Shown: piece after piece, positions 8,422-17,540 of the stretch
Layout: the number at the start of each line of letters is the position of its first letter
Numbering within the stretch: the stretch's first letter is position 1
Origin: Agrobacterium larrymoorei
GTDB taxonomy: Bacteria; Pseudomonadota; Alphaproteobacteria; Rhizobiales; Rhizobiaceae
Assembly (NCBI RefSeq): GCF_005145045.1
Contig: NZ_CP039691.1
Location: 2,492,001-2,556,000 of the forward strand
Length of the DNA stretch: 64,000 nucleotides
Reading direction: 5' to 3'
The notes under the pieces: generated by a model
The model's database searches: none
Told to the model about the DNA's origin: nothing
Seen by the model: only the letters and a program-made list of their open reading frames with translations
Position numbers and translations under genes: made by a program

Positions 8422-8957
8422 GCGAAGGCAGACAATTTATCCCGGTCGGCATTGCCGTTCTCACTGTTTCGGACACGCGCAGCCTTGCCGACGATAAATC
8501 CGGCGCGACGCTGGTCGCCCGGATCGAAGAGGCGGGCCATCGCCTCGTGGACCGTGCCATCGTGCCGGATGACCGCGATGCGATCCGCGACAAGGTGCAT
8601 GGCTGGACCCTTTCCGATGAAATCGATGTGGTCATCACCACGGGTGGCACCGGCTTCACGGGTCGCGACGTTACGCCCGAGGCTCTGGAACCCCTGTTCG
8701 AAAAGCGCATGGATGGCTTCTCGGAAGTCTTCCACCGCATCTCCTATGACAAGATCGGAACCTCTACGATCCAGTCCCGCGCAACGGCGGGCCTTGCCAA
8801 TTCGACTTTCATCTTCGTCCTGCCCGGCTCCCCCGGCGCCTGCAAGGATGCCTGGGATGGCATTCTGAAAGGCCAGCTGGATTACCGGCATATGCCTTGC
8901 AATTTCGTGGAAATCATGCCGCGTCTGGATGAGCACCTGCGCCGCAACAAAGGCTAA
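8418..8957 (+). CDS. moaB: Molybdenum cofactor biosynthesis protein B
   Basis: This 179-residue MoaB/MogA-family protein is predicted to take part in adenylation of molybdopterin before molybdate insertion. The family signature TTGGTGFTGRDVTPEA is at residues 74-89, and LPGSPGACKDAW follows near the C-terminus. The ATG at 8418 overlaps the ispE stop (ATGA) and has AAGGA just upstream; longer in-frame starts lie inside ispE. It abuts the converging glycosyltransferase-like gene with no intergenic base. No other moa gene is in the window. Confidence 0.92.
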   Translation: MSEGRQFIPVGIAVLTVSDTRSLADDKSGATLVARIEEAGHRLVDRAIVPDDRDAIRDKVHGWTLSDEIDVVITTGGTGFTGRDVTPEALEPLFEKRMDGFSEVFHRISYDKIGTSTIQSRATAGLANSTFIFVLPGSPGACKDAWDGILKGQLDYRHMPCNFVEIMPRLDEHLRRNKG

Positions 8958-9476
8958 TCAGCGAGCAGCCTTCAGCACAGAGGCCGGAATAAGCTCCGCC
9001 CCGAGCCTGCGTGGCTTCTGCGACTTCGGAAAATCATCGAGCGCAAGGCCGGAATTCGCAAGATTGAGCGCATCCTGCTTGCGCAATAGCAGCCCATATT
9101 CGAGCGCAGGTCCGCGGTGAAAAAGACGCGTGAGCAGCGACGGCCTGTAATGCCGCGAAGGCGCAAATTGCGCCGGGCTCCTGTTCAGCGCCACATATTC
9201 CAGAATTTCTTCGATCCAACCGCCCTGCGGGCGGCTGCCGGGTTCGACCAGCAAAAGCCAGTCGCCGCGTGCCGATTCGATGATCTCGCTCACATTCCAG
9301 CTTTCATGAAAACGGCAACCCGCCGCCTCCGCTACACGGGCCGAACCATCCTGCGATGCATGGTCGAGAATGATGACATCGCTGACCAAACCTTCCACCG
9401 CGCCCGAGACCAGCGCAGACAGCGTGTGCGCGAGTTCCGATTCGTGATTTCGGCTTTCCATGATGACTGTCAGCAT
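8958..9476 (-). CDS. Glycosyltransferase family 2-like protein
   Basis: This 172-residue protein resembles the N-terminal nucleotide-binding half of a GT-A glycosyltransferase. A strand-loop start, LTVIMESRNHESEL, is followed by SDVIILDHASQDGSARVAE, the usual sugar-nucleotide binding pattern. GDWLLLVEPGSRP replaces the common DDD-type metal motif, so catalysis is uncertain. It is shorter than the usual family length of 230 or more, and no membrane helix is seen. Its last codon is directly next to the moaB stop. Substrate unknown; a degenerate or regulatory role is possible. Confidence 0.7.
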   Translation of the reverse strand: MLTVIMESRNHESELAHTLSALVSGAVEGLVSDVIILDHASQDGSARVAEAAGCRFHESWNVSEIIESARGDWLLLVEPGSRPQGGWIEEILEYVALNRSPAQFAPSRHYRPSLLTRLFHRGPALEYGLLLRKQDALNLANSGLALDDFPKSQKPRRLGAELIPASVLKAAR

Positions 9477-9665
9477 ATCTTGTCAGCTTGTCGTTCGTCC
9501 CAACCGTGAAGAGATAGGCGTTCGGCACCTGCAACATCTCATCGATAAAATTCCTACATCATTGATCGCAAAAGCCAAATCGATTTTCCCGATTGCCCGT
9601 GCATAGAGTTAAGAAGTTGGCTTTGCGGGCCGCAATTTGATCGACACGCGAATGACATTCATTTT

Positions 9666-9680
9666 GTTCTTGTAATGTTC
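9666..9680 (+). promoter_or_regulatory. LexA-like box (GTTC-N7-GTTC)
   Basis: GTTC (9666-9669), seven bases, then GTTC (9677-9680) exactly matches the direct-repeat LexA motif of Alphaproteobacteria. It ends 62 bases before the ATG of the radical SAM gene and overlaps a possible -10 element TGTAAT (9671-9676). It suggests SOS control of that gene; binding is inferred. Confidence 0.6.
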
Positions 9681-9742
9681 TCGTTTTCACGGTAGGAATT
9701 TCTTCATCCAACTCGCTGGCATCTGCCGGTCAGGAGCATCAG

Positions 9743-10900
9743 ATGAGACAACATGTTCTTACAGGGCAGGCTGCCTATCAGCCGAGCCATAAGCCGGATA
9801 TTGCCAACGCACTGGCCGATGCCTCTGGCCTGCGGATCGAGATCGACCGCCGTCGTGGCCGGGGTGCTGGCATCAATCCGGGTGGGCGCTTCGAGACGTT
9901 GCAGCATGAAGCCTTTGAAGATGGCTGGGATATTATCGAGGAATTGCCGGAGTTCAAGACGGATGTGCAGGTGGAAAAGCCTCGCACCATCATCACTCGC
10001 AACGAATCGCCCGACATTCCTTTCGATCGCTCCATAAATCCCTATCGCGGCTGCGAACATGGCTGCATCTATTGCTTCGCCCGGCCTACCCACAGCTATA
10101 TGGGGCTTTCGGCGGGCCTTGATTTCGAGGCCAAGCTGTTTGCCAAGCCTGACGCGGCCAAGCTGCTGGAGCGTGAACTGGCAAAGCCCGGTTACAAGGC
10201 ACGCGTCATCGCCATCGGTACCAATACCGACCCCTATCAGCCCATCGAGAAGGAATGGCGGATCATGCGCCAGATTCTCGAAGTGCTGGCCAAGGCGGAG
10301 CATCCTGTCGCCATCGTTACCAAGTCGGCCCTGATCACGCGTGATATCGATATTCTTGCGCCTATGGCGAAGAAGGGGCTGGTCAAGGTTGGCATATCGG
10401 TGACGACGCTGGATCGGAAGCTCGCCCGCAGCATGGAGCCGCGCGCATCCACGCCATCCAAACGGCTGGACGCGATCAAACAATTGACGGAAGCGGGCAT
10501 TCCTGTTGCCGTCATGATGGCGCCCGTCATCCCGGCGCTGAACGACCATGAGATCGAACGCGTACTGGATGCCGGGAAGGCTGCGGGTGCGACGGAAGCA
10601 TCCTATGTGCTGCTGCGGTTGCCGCTTGAAGTGAGCCCGCTGTTTCGGGACTGGCTGCTGCGCAATTACCCGGACCGCTATCGCCACGTCATGTCGCTCG
10701 TGCGTTCCATGCGGGATGGCAAGGATTACGATGCTGAATTCGGCAAGCGCATGAAGGGCGCAGGCCCCTACGCATGGCAGATCGGTCGTCGCTTCGAAAT
10801 GGCAACGAAACGGCTCGGTCTCATCCGCCGCGGCATCCAGTTGCGGGACGATCTCTTCGTTGCGCCCGGCGGTGCTGGCGTTCAGCTTTCGCTGCTTTAG
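9743..10900 (+). CDS. PA0069 family radical SAM protein
   Basis: This 385-residue protein is a radical SAM enzyme of the PA0069/Rv2578c group. The cluster motif CX3CX2C is at Cys104, Cys108 and Cys111 (RGCEHGCIYCFARP), with NPY just before it. Later motifs AIGTNTDPYQPIE and VTKSALITRDID are shared with the spore photoproduct lyase-like branch. The reaction is unknown. AGGAG lies a few bases upstream of the ATG. A GTTC-N7-GTTC element in the promoter region suggests DNA-damage induction, which would fit a repair or nucleotide-modification role. rnhB follows about 370 bases later. Confidence 0.9.
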   Translation: MRQHVLTGQAAYQPSHKPDIANALADASGLRIEIDRRRGRGAGINPGGRFETLQHEAFEDGWDIIEELPEFKTDVQVEKPRTIITRNESPDIPFDRSINPYRGCEHGCIYCFARPTHSYMGLSAGLDFEAKLFAKPDAAKLLERELAKPGYKARVIAIGTNTDPYQPIEKEWRIMRQILEVLAKAEHPVAIVTKSALITRDIDILAPMAKKGLVKVGISVTTLDRKLARSMEPRASTPSKRLDAIKQLTEAGIPVAVMMAPVIPALNDHEIERVLDAGKAAGATEASYVLLRLPLEVSPLFRDWLLRNYPDRYRHVMSLVRSMRDGKDYDAEFGKRMKGAGPYAWQIGRRFEMATKRLGLIRRGIQLRDDLFVAPGGAGVQLSLL

Positions 10901-11271
10901 GCATGGTGTGCAAACTGTGCAGCGGCTTTGCTTAGAATGCGCAAAACCGGAACTTGAAGCATTCATATGAGCGCGAGACCTGTGTTGCGCTTTAGATGAA
11001 TATCTTGCGTGGGGATGCTGCTCGCACCGTCCGCTCATAGAACGGTAACGCCGCCGTTTTTGTATTGAAAGAATGTCCGGTGCGCTTCCCTGACGCACCG
11101 GCGTTGCCCCCGGTACCGCCGCCTCGCGTGCGATCGTCGTTTCCCCGCCGCCTATGGGAAAATGACCATGGCTCTGGTCAGCCATAGATGACAACCACGC
11201 CCCTATGGGTTGTCGTCATCGCCGCAACCGGGGGCTTGCGGGAGATCGGGTGTCTGTGCGAGTTTCGCCGC
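10901..11271. other. Intergenic region upstream of rnhB, several hairpins
   Basis: No gene is seen in these 371 bases. Three inverted repeats stand out. CCGGTGCG (11077-11084) pairs with CGCACCGG (11094-11101). CTATGG (11152-11157) pairs with CCATAG (11182-11187), with TGACCA/TGGTCA nested inside. GACAACC (11190-11196) pairs with GGTTGTC (11208-11214). A weak terminator-like AACGG/CCGTTTTT lies at 11041-11061. The rnhB frame is open leftward to 11188, but that part shows no family similarity. Confidence 0.5.
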
Positions 11272-11931
11272 ATGAAACGACGTACAGCATCCGATTCTCC
11301 TTCCCTGTTCGACCTTGCTCCGGCAGCACCGGATTTCAGCATGGAGCTTGAGGCACGCAAGCGCGGGCTCTGGCCCGTTGCAGGAACGGATGAAGCGGGG
11401 CGCGGCCCCTTGGCCGGTCCCGTCGTCGCAGCTGCTGTTATTCTCGACCCCGACAATATTCCGCCGGGGCTGGATGATTCCAAAAAGCTGACGAAGGCGA
11501 AGCGGGAGGCGCTGTTCGATCTCATCATCGGGAGCTCCTTCGTTTCCGTCGCCTCCTCCGGGCCGGTCCTCATCGACCGCATGAATATTCTGCGCGCCAG
11601 TCTCGATGCCATGCGCCGCGCTGTTCTGGGGCTTGAAGTCCCACCTGCCCTTGTTCTTGCCGATGGCCGCGACCAGCCACCCGGAATTTCCTGCGAAGCG
11701 AAAGCCGTCATCAAGGGAGACGCCCGCTCCGTCTCCATCGCAGCCGCCTCCATCATCGCAAAGGTCACGCGAGACCGCATGATGGAACGCGCCGGAACAA
11801 TCCACACCGCCTATGGCTTCGAGCTCCACGCCGGATACGGAACCCCTGTCCACCTCCGCGCCATCGAAGCCCACGGTGCCTGCTCACTGCACCGCATGAG
11901 CTTTCGCCCACTCAGGCAGGATGTTGCGTAA
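11272..11931 (+). CDS. rnhB: Ribonuclease HII
   Basis: This 219-residue RNase HII removes RNA from RNA-DNA hybrids and excises single ribonucleotides from DNA. The catalytic block [13 protein letters not shown] gives Asp40 and Glu41, and Asp131 in VLADGR is the third carboxylate. The motif [17 protein letters not shown] and the C-terminal [10 protein letters not shown] are also typical. The ATG at 11272 is chosen because the longer in-frame start at 11188 adds residues unlike the family and crosses hairpins. It is followed by a palindrome-rich stretch that may end transcription. Confidence 0.93.
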   Translation: MKRRTASDSPSLFDLAPAAPDFSMELEARKRGLWPVAGTDEAGRGPLAGPVVAAAVILDPDNIPPGLDDSKKLTKAKREALFDLIIGSSFVSVASSGPVLIDRMNILRASLDAMRRAVLGLEVPPALVLADGRDQPPGISCEAKAVIKGDARSVSIAAASIIAKVTRDRMMERAGTIHTAYGFELHAGYGTPVHLRAIEAHGACSLHRMSFRPLRQDVA

Positions 11932-11963
11932 AGGGCCATTTCGCTATCGTCCCGCACTTGCTC

Positions 11964-12260
11964 CATTGCTGTCCGGTTTAAGCTGAGTTGGGAGTTTGAG
12001 GCGAAAACAGCTCCCCCACTCGTCACCCCGGCCTTGAGCCGGGGGCCAGCAGACGCGCGTCTGCGCGTCAAAAAACCTTTCAGACCAAAGACTTGGTCTG
12101 GCTGGATCCCGGATCAAGTCCAGGATGACAGTGGTGGGGAGTGCCGTTGCTGCATTCCCAGCCAGCGTTGCAACGGCGAGTCCGAGTTCGCACAGAGTAC
12201 AAAAAACGAAATGCAGTCGATACCCTATACTAGGTCTATAATATCAACCGGACAGCAGTG
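11964..12260. mobile_element. Putative MITE-like unit with terminal inverted repeats
   Basis: TGCTGTCCGGTT (11967-11978) is a perfect 12-base inverted match to AACCGGACAGCA (12246-12257); extending outward by three gives 14 of 15 matches. The ends bracket about 270 bases that hold a complex palindrome and no coding sequence. No clear target duplication is visible, so it may be an old non-autonomous element. The match could also be coincidence of two short words. Confidence 0.4.
12011..12141. repeat. Nested palindrome (REP/BIME-like) with three hairpins
   Basis: The outer arms 12011-12050 and 12101-12141 are imperfect reverse complements, with CTCCCCCAC/GTGGTGGGGAG ends and GGCCTTGAGCC opposite GGATCAAGTCC. 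Between them are two further palindromes: AGACGCGCGTCT (12051-12062) and CAGACCA/TGGTCTG (12081-12087 and 12094-12100). The GTCACCCCGG...TGGATCCCGG wording is a frequent intergenic repeat theme in Alphaproteobacteria. Such a cloverleaf could act as a transcription end or supercoiling site. Confidence 0.7.
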
Positions 12261-12417
12261 CCGTGAACGTTAATTCATCCAATGCACAAATGTCCGACTA
12301 CCACGCTATTTCAGGCCAAAGACTTATCCTGATGGATACTGACTAGAGGTCGGCACGACGGAAAAAGATCGGCAGCTTTTACGTCAGCAACTGAAATCTA
12401 TCAGAACAGCAGTGACT

Positions 12418-14241
12418 CTAACCCGCAAGCCGCATCTGGTAACCGTCTCGCTGGCCCCCATGCTCCGTGAGCCTGAACTGCTGGAGAAGCGTGCGCAGCT
12501 TGTCGCTTTCGCTGGCCAGTGCGGCGGTGGCGGAGGTGGTTTCTTCCACCATGGCGGCGTTTTGTTGGGTGGTCTGGTCCATCTGGTTGACTGCCGTGTT
12601 GACTTCGGCAAGGCCGGTGGCCTGTTCCTGTGCGGAGGAAGCGATTGCGCCCATGTGATCGTTCATCGCCTCGACGTGGTGGCTGATGGATTTCAGGGCA
12701 TCGCCGGTTTGCTGCACCAGCTTGACTCCGCTTTCCACTTCGCTGGAAGACTTGCTGATCAGTTCCTTGATCTCCTTTGCGGCCTGTGCGGAGCGCTGTG
12801 CGAGTTCGCGCACCTCCTGAGCCACAACGGCAAAGCCCTTGCCCGCTTCACCAGCTCGTGCCGCTTCCACGCCCGCGTTGAGGGCGAGGAGATTGGTCTG
12901 GAAGGCAATTTCATCGATGACGACGATGATGTTCGATATCTGGCCGGATGACTGCTCGATGCGCTGCATCGCGTCGACCGCAGTCGCGACGACATCGCCG
13001 GACACCTTGGCGGCGCGCGTTGCTTCGCCTGCCGCGCCGCGGGCTTCCTGCGCGCGCTTGGTGGAGTTGGCCACGTTGACGGTGATTTCGTCCAGAGCCG
13101 CAGCTGTTTCCTCAAGCGTTGCCGCCTGTTGTTCGGTGCGGCGGGAAAGATCGACCGAACCTTCGGCGATTTCACGCGTACCGTTGTTCATGGCGTCGAT
13201 GGAATGCGAGATTTCCGTAAGCGTTGCGCCAAGTTGCGTGATCGACTGATTGAAGTCACGGCGCAGCGGTTCGAAATCCGGCGAGAAGGCGTCATTGAGT
13301 TGGAAGGCAAGATCGCCGGATGCCAGACGGCGCAGACCCGCGGCAAGGCCGGATGTCGCTGCGCGCAGCCGCTCTTCTGCATCCGCTTCAGCCCGACGCT
13401 GGGTTTCCAGCCGCTCCGCCTCCGCCTGCTGGCGATTTCGTTCCGCCTCGGATTCGAGCCTCTGGTTTTCAATCGCGCTGCGGCGGAAAACCTCAACGGC
13501 ATCTGCCATCGCGCCGATTTCGTCCTTGCGCTCGCGGCCTGGAATATCGATTGCCGTATCGCCGGAGGAGAGCTTGCGCATAACACCGGTCATCCGCACC
13601 AACGGCTTCGCCAGGTACATATTGCCGAAGACTGCGGCGCCGAAACCGATGACGAGCGCGATTGCCAGCGATGCGTAATTCAGCGTGATCGCCGAAGACG
13701 CCGTCGCTTCTGTCGCATCGCCTTCGCCGCGAACGTCGGATTCCATGTCGTCCACGGCATCCTGAAGTGCTTTCTTCGCATCATTATAAGCGCCGAGTGC
13801 ATCGCCAACGAAAAGCGCCCTCGCCTCGTCCATCCTGCTGGCCTTGACAAGAGTTTCGACCTGCGACCAACGGCTTTCCGCTGCTGCCCATTTGCTGGTG
13901 AAGTTTGCGAGATGCGTCTTGTCCGCCTCATCGACGAGGTAGGTCTGATATTCCTTCAAATTATCGCCGAGGTCGCTCTTCGCCTGGGTGAGTTGACGTT
14001 GAAAATCGGCCTGTGCGGCTCCGGTGGCGCTCACGATCGCGCTTTGCGCATTTCGCACGCTACCGACGTCGGCATTGATTGCGCCCAGACTGATGAATGC
14101 GGGAACACGCTCTCCGACAATGACCTCGATGCCGCCTTTGATCTGAGAAAGCGACATGACGGAGAAACTGCCCTGCACACCCGCAACCAGCAGCATTACG
14201 CCCGACAGGCCGGCCAAAACTGCACCGATCGATAATTTCAT
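12418..14241 (-). CDS. Methyl-accepting chemotaxis protein
   Basis: This 607-residue chemoreceptor has an N-terminal membrane helix (about 5-25), a periplasmic four-helix-bundle-like sensor domain, a second helix (about 182-203) and a HAMP domain ending near [21 protein letters not shown] second HAMP-like segment ([13 protein letters not shown]) lies near 300. The signalling hairpin tip is clear ([19 protein letters not shown]). No CheR/CheB-binding pentapeptide is seen at the C-terminus. The ATG at 14239-14241 is preferred to a GTG nine bases upstream because a GGGG-rich SD-like stretch precedes it at suitable distance. The ligand is unknown. Confidence 0.92.
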   Translation of the reverse strand: MKLSIGAVLAGLSGVMLLVAGVQGSFSVMSLSQIKGGIEVIVGERVPAFISLGAINADVGSVRNAQSAIVSATGAAQADFQRQLTQAKSDLGDNLKEYQTYLVDEADKTHLANFTSKWAAAESRWSQVETLVKASRMDEARALFVGDALGAYNDAKKALQDAVDDMESDVRGEGDATEATASSAITLNYASLAIALVIGFGAAVFGNMYLAKPLVRMTGVMRKLSSGDTAIDIPGRERKDEIGAMADAVEVFRRSAIENQRLESEAERNRQQAEAERLETQRRAEADAEERLRAATSGLAAGLRRLASGDLAFQLNDAFSPDFEPLRRDFNQSITQLGATLTEISHSIDAMNNGTREIAEGSVDLSRRTEQQAATLEETAAALDEITVNVANSTKRAQEARGAAGEATRAAKVSGDVVATAVDAMQRIEQSSGQISNIIVVIDEIAFQTNLLALNAGVEAARAGEAGKGFAVVAQEVRELAQRSAQAAKEIKELISKSSSEVESGVKLVQQTGDALKSISHHVEAMNDHMGAIASSAQEQATGLAEVNTAVNQMDQTTQQNAAMVEETTSATAALASESDKLRTLLQQFRLTEHGGQRDGYQMRLAG

Positions 14242-14523
14242 GATCGTCACCCCAGATAGAAGACTATGGATAATTTGAAAATGCGCATGCTTCAGACCGC
14301 ACGCAGCCTCACAGCGACCCCGCGTGGCCTCTGGAAAACAGACAATCTGATATTGATATTCCCACCCTTTAGAACTGTATATTCTAAAACTTTTATTTAT
14401 ATTTCATTAAAGTTAAATCAAATTAGTGGCCCCAGCAGAATATGCCCGTTCCATTACTTGGAAGGTGAATTTTATACTCAATTTATAGGGATCACTCACT
14501 GGGCTTGTCGGGTTGCGACACAA
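14242..14523. other. AT-rich intergenic region upstream of the chemoreceptor
   Basis: The stretch between the chemoreceptor start and the atp terminator has no gene. The part from about 14345 to 14490 is markedly AT-rich, with words such as TATATTCTAAAACTTTTATT, in contrast to its GC-rich surroundings. It most likely holds the chemoreceptor promoter, but I cannot pick a hexamer pair with confidence. Confidence 0.5.
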
Positions 14524-14527
14524 CAAA

Positions 14528-14559
14528 AAACCCCTCGCGGAGACCTTCCGGAGGGGTTT
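14528..14559 (-). terminator. Rho-independent terminator of the atp F0 operon
   Basis: On the minus strand AAACCCCTC (14559-14551) pairs with GAGGGGTTT (14535-14528) and is followed by a run of T (A run at 14525-14530 on the plus strand). It lies 25 bases after the atpF stop codon. Confidence 0.85.
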
Positions 14560-14584
14560 CGATGAGCGGTATTGAGCCGTCAGA

Positions 14585-15070
14585 TCAGTTCAGGCGAGCC
14601 TTGACTTCGCCAACTGCGGACTTGAACAGCTTCGTCTTTGCGGCAGCGGTCGTCTTTTCGGCAAGCAGCTTCTCGGAAGCTGCGATTGCGATATCGACGG
14701 CGGCAGAACGAACGGCACCGATGGCGTCGGTTTCGGCCTGTTTGATTTTCTGCTCCGACAGTGCCGTGCGGCGAGCGACGAATTCTTCCGTCTTCACCTT
14801 GGCTTCTGCCGTCAGCGCCGCTGCTTCGCGTTCTGCAGCAGCGATGATGCCTGCAGCTTCAGCTTCGGCTTCCTTGCGCTTGCGCTGATATTCGGCCAGC
14901 AGATGCTGTGCTTCTTCACGCAGGCGCTTGGCTTCGGCCAGTTCCTCGGTGATGTTCTTGGCGCGCTCGTCCAGCGAGCCAGCCAGCATGCCTGGAACCT
15001 TGAGGTAAGCAATCAGCACGAAGAAGAGGACAAGACCTACGAGAGCGAAAAATGTTGCATCGAATGCCAT
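14585..15070 (-). CDS. atpF: ATP synthase F0 subunit b
   Basis: This 161-residue subunit anchors the peripheral stalk. A single N-terminal membrane helix (about residues 6-24) is followed by a long charged helix rich in Ala, Glu and Lys that forms a coiled coil with b'. It is the last gene of the minus-strand F0 operon, one base after the b' stop, and a strong terminator follows. Alphaproteobacteria carry two b-type genes; this one, with the short N-terminus, is the standard b. F1 genes are not in the window, as usual for this group, where F0 and F1 operons are separate. Confidence 0.93.
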   Translation of the reverse strand: MAFDATFFALVGLVLFFVLIAYLKVPGMLAGSLDERAKNITEELAEAKRLREEAQHLLAEYQRKRKEAEAEAAGIIAAAEREAAALTAEAKVKTEEFVARRTALSEQKIKQAETDAIGAVRSAAVDIAIAASEKLLAEKTTAAAKTKLFKSAVGEVKARLN

Positions 15071-15071
15071 A

Positions 15072-15710
15072 TCAAGCTCCCTTCACGTCGGATGCGGCGG
15101 CAACGGCTGCCTTGGCATCGGTGTCCTTGACCTTCGTGCCGATCAGCTGATCGACGATAGCGGTCGCGATTTCTTCGGCGATGGTGCCGACATCGGCAAA
15201 AGCCTGGCTCTTGATCGACGCGATGCGCGCTTCGGCAGCCGACAGCTTTTCGGACAGTTCGGCTTCGATGGCGGCGCGGTCCGCATCGGCCTTTGCCTTT
15301 GCAGCGTCGCGGGCGGCAGATGCAATGGATCCAGCCTTTGCGCGTGCTGCGCTAAGTTCTTTTTCGTAAGTCTCGATAGCGGCATCAGCCTCGGACTTCA
15401 GCCGGGACGCCTCATCGAGATCCTGTGCGATGCGGCCATGACGATCCTCAAGGATGCCACCAACGCGCGGCACGATGATTTTCTTCATGAGCACGTAGAA
15501 AAGGCCGAACGTGATAGCCAGCCACAGAAGCTGGGATGCGTAGGTCGACTGATCGAACGGCGGGAATACGCCGGAACCATGACCGGCGTCATGCGCCACT
15601 CCGGTTTCCGTATGCGTGGCTTCCGGGGCCGTCTGGCCGACAGCGGGTGTTTCCGTCGTCGTTTCAGTTGACGCCGGTGCTGACTGGGCAAGAGCCTCGG
15701 TCACGAACAT
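15072..15710 (-). CDS. atpG: ATP synthase F0 subunit b'
   Basis: This 212-residue b' subunit pairs with b in the peripheral stalk. It has a long polar N-terminus (about 50 residues, Thr/Glu/His-rich, ending near [16 protein letters not shown]), then the membrane helix [21 protein letters not shown] and an Ala/Glu/Lys-rich helix. The ATG at 15708-15710 is chosen because GGAGG (15716-15720) lies five bases before it; the upstream GTG would overlap that ribosome binding site. The symbol for this gene differs between authors (atpG, atpX, atpF2). It lies between atpE and atpF. Confidence 0.92.
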   Translation of the reverse strand: MFVTEALAQSAPASTETTTETPAVGQTAPEATHTETGVAHDAGHGSGVFPPFDQSTYASQLLWLAITFGLFYVLMKKIIVPRVGGILEDRHGRIAQDLDEASRLKSEADAAIETYEKELSAARAKAGSIASAARDAAKAKADADRAAIEAELSEKLSAAEARIASIKSQAFADVGTIAEEIATAIVDQLIGTKVKDTDAKAAVAAASDVKGA

Positions 15711-15789
15711 GCTCACCTCCAGGGGTACTGCAAATGCGAAGGATCACGGCAAGCGGGCCGCCAGCCGTGATCCAAACCTGATGCTGAAA

Positions 15790-16017
15790 TTAAACAGCGA
15801 ACAGGAGAAGGAGAGCAACGAGCAGCGAGAAGATGCCCAGAGCTTCCGTAACGGCGAAGCCGAATACCAGACGGCCGAACTGGCTGTCAGCGGCAGACGG
15901 GTTGCGCAGTGCGCCGGACAAGAAATCGCCGAAGATACGGCCGAGAGCGAGGGACGTACCAGCCATGCCGAGGCATGCGAGACCTGCGCCGATGTACTTT
16001 GCTGCTTCCGCTTCCAT
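15790..16017 (-). CDS. atpE: ATP synthase F0 subunit c
   Basis: This 75-residue hairpin protein forms the rotor ring. Two hydrophobic helices flank the polar loop ALRNPSA (residues 36-42). The proton-carrying carboxylate is Glu58 in FAVTEALGIF. No sodium-type Gln/Ser ligand pattern is obvious, so proton coupling is expected. It is the third gene of the F0 operon, with an intergenic gap of about 70 bases to atpB upstream and 79 to b' downstream. Confidence 0.96.
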   Translation of the reverse strand: MEAEAAKYIGAGLACLGMAGTSLALGRIFGDFLSGALRNPSAADSQFGRLVFGFAVTEALGIFSLLVALLLLFAV

Positions 16018-16088
16018 GTTAAGCTCCTTAGAAATGGGTTGTTGCGGCTATTTTTGACACCCGTTACCGGGGCCAGCGACTTTACTTC

Positions 16089-16838
16089 TCAGTGACCACC
16101 ATGCACGGCGTCGTTCAGGTACATGCAAGTCAGTACCGCGAAGACATATGCCTGAAGGAAGGCGACGAGAAATTCGAGACCGACGACTGCGACGGTCATG
16201 ATGAGCGGCAGGATTGCGCCACCGACACCAAGGGCACCCAGAGCACCCATGGAGGCGACGAAGCCTGCGAAAATCTTCAGCGTGATGTGACCGGCCAGCA
16301 TGTTCGCGAAAAGACGAACAGACAGGCTGATTGGACGCGAAAGGAAAGAAATGACTTCGATGGACGCCACCAGCGGCAGCAGCACCTTGGGCACGCCCGA
16401 TGGAGCGAAAATGCCGAGGAAGTGCAGACCATGCTTGTAGAAACCGTAGACGACGACGGTTCCGATAACCAGGCACGACAGCGCGAAGGTAACGATGATC
16501 TGGCTGGTGACCGTGAAGAAATACGGGAACATGCCGAGCAGGTTTGCCGTCAGAATGAACATGAACAGCGAGAACACGAAGGGGAAGAAGACCATTCCCT
16601 TCTTGCCCGCGCCTTCGCGCAGCATCGAGGCAATGAATTCATAAGACATTTCAGCAACGGACTGCATGCGGGTCGGGATGAGACCGCGGTTCGACGTTGC
16701 GAAATACAGGAAGCCCGAAGCGACCGCGACGGTAGCAACCATGAAAAGCGAAGCATTGGTGAACGAAAAATCGACGCCGCCAATCTCGATCGGGATGATC
16801 GGCTGCACCAAGAACTGATGGGTCGGATCGTTTGCCAC
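16089..16838 (-). CDS. atpB: ATP synthase F0 subunit a
   Basis: This 249-residue membrane protein forms the proton half-channels against the c-ring. The essential Arg is residue 175 in [24 protein letters not shown], at about residues 99-108, and the C-terminal [15 protein letters not shown] are also conserved. At least five hydrophobic helices are visible. It is second in the operon after atpI. Confidence 0.96.
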   Translation of the reverse strand: MANDPTHQFLVQPIIPIEIGGVDFSFTNASLFMVATVAVASGFLYFATSNRGLIPTRMQSVAEMSYEFIASMLREGAGKKGMVFFPFVFSLFMFILTANLLGMFPYFFTVTSQIIVTFALSCLVIGTVVVYGFYKHGLHFLGIFAPSGVPKVLLPLVASIEVISFLSRPISLSVRLFANMLAGHITLKIFAGFVASMGALGALGVGGAILPLIMTVAVVGLEFLVAFLQAYVFAVLTCMYLNDAVHGGH

Positions 16839-16902
16839 CGGCTGCCCTCTTTACCTGTCGCCGCTTAAAGCGGCACCTCACATCACTATATGGAAAGGAG
16901 CG

Positions 16903-17268
16903 TCACCCGCCCGTCTTCCCACCCTTATCTTTTCCGAGCCCTTCTTCGAGCAGCGGCGGCTTGGCCACCACGCCCGCAGACCGCAGAACGTTCAGCACGC
17001 CCGCGCAGAAGCCGAGAAGCAGAAGAATGATCATCCCCCACGGCGACGTGCCGGCAAAATGGTCCAGAAGATAACCCAGCATGGCGCCAACGATGACGGC
17101 GGAAATGAACTCCGATGAAAGCTTCATCGCCAACCCAAAGCCCTTACGGCTTTCTTCGGCGTTGCGCTCTATCCTCTCTTCCGCCTCGTCCTCCGCCTGT
17201 ACCTTTGCCAATCCCTCAGCAAGGCGCTTGCGGCGCTCGTCCAGACTATCGTTACGGTTGCTGCTCAT
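16903..17268 (-). CDS. atpI: ATP synthase protein I
   Basis: This 121-residue protein leads the F0 operon. The N-terminal half is highly charged (ERRKRLAEGLAKVQAEDEAEER), followed by two membrane helices: FISAVIVGAMLGYLLDHF and GMIILLLLGFCAGVLNVLRS. This fits the AtpI/AtpZ group, thought to help c-ring assembly or Mg2+ supply. It is not a stable subunit of the enzyme. A promoter lies about 100 bases upstream. Confidence 0.88.
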   Translation of the reverse strand: MSSNRNDSLDERRKRLAEGLAKVQAEDEAEERIERNAEESRKGFGLAMKLSSEFISAVIVGAMLGYLLDHFAGTSPWGMIILLLLGFCAGVLNVLRSAGVVAKPPLLEEGLGKDKGGKTGG

Positions 17269-17373
17269 TTTTAAATCCTGCCCTTTTCTCTCCGTTCCGA
17301 CGTCGCCAGAACTCTTTGGAGTTGTAAACGGCAGTGCTTTAAGCCTGCTCCAGCCCGCTCTGAAGTCGCGCGC

Positions 17374-17402
17374 AACATAGTTTTAGGGACTTCTCTAGTC
17401 AA
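17374..17402 (-). promoter_or_regulatory. Sigma70-type promoter of the atp F0 operon
   Basis: Read on the minus strand, TTGACT (17402-17397), a 17-base spacer, and TATGTT (17379-17374) form a near-consensus housekeeping promoter. It predicts a leader of about 100 bases before the atpI start at 17268. It sits between atpI and the cell wall hydrolase gene upstream. Confidence 0.7.
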
Positions 17403-17540
17403 GGCACAGTCAACGCTTGTTTCAGCACAAATTTCGCCTGCGAAAACAATGAGTTGAGGGATAATCAGTGAATCTTTGCCGTGTTTAGCGAGGGAATCGG
17501 CAATTTTGACACGACTTTTGCACCTAAAACCGCGTGATTA

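Larger units (their letters stand above)
11932..12417. other. Intergenic region dominated by palindromic repeats
   Basis: No gene is seen in these 486 bases between rnhB and the converging chemoreceptor gene. Most of it is a putative MITE-like unit (11964-12260) with a nested palindrome inside. The remaining 157 bases include GGCCAAAGACTTATCC near 12315, which may be a decayed piece of the same palindrome. A weak hairpin with T-rich side near 12370-12385 could end the chemoreceptor transcript. Confidence 0.55.

Noticed and set aside
11041..11061. Intrinsic terminator after the radical SAM gene
   Set aside because: The AACGG/CCGTT stem is only five bases long and lies more than 130 bases past the stop; too weak to list.
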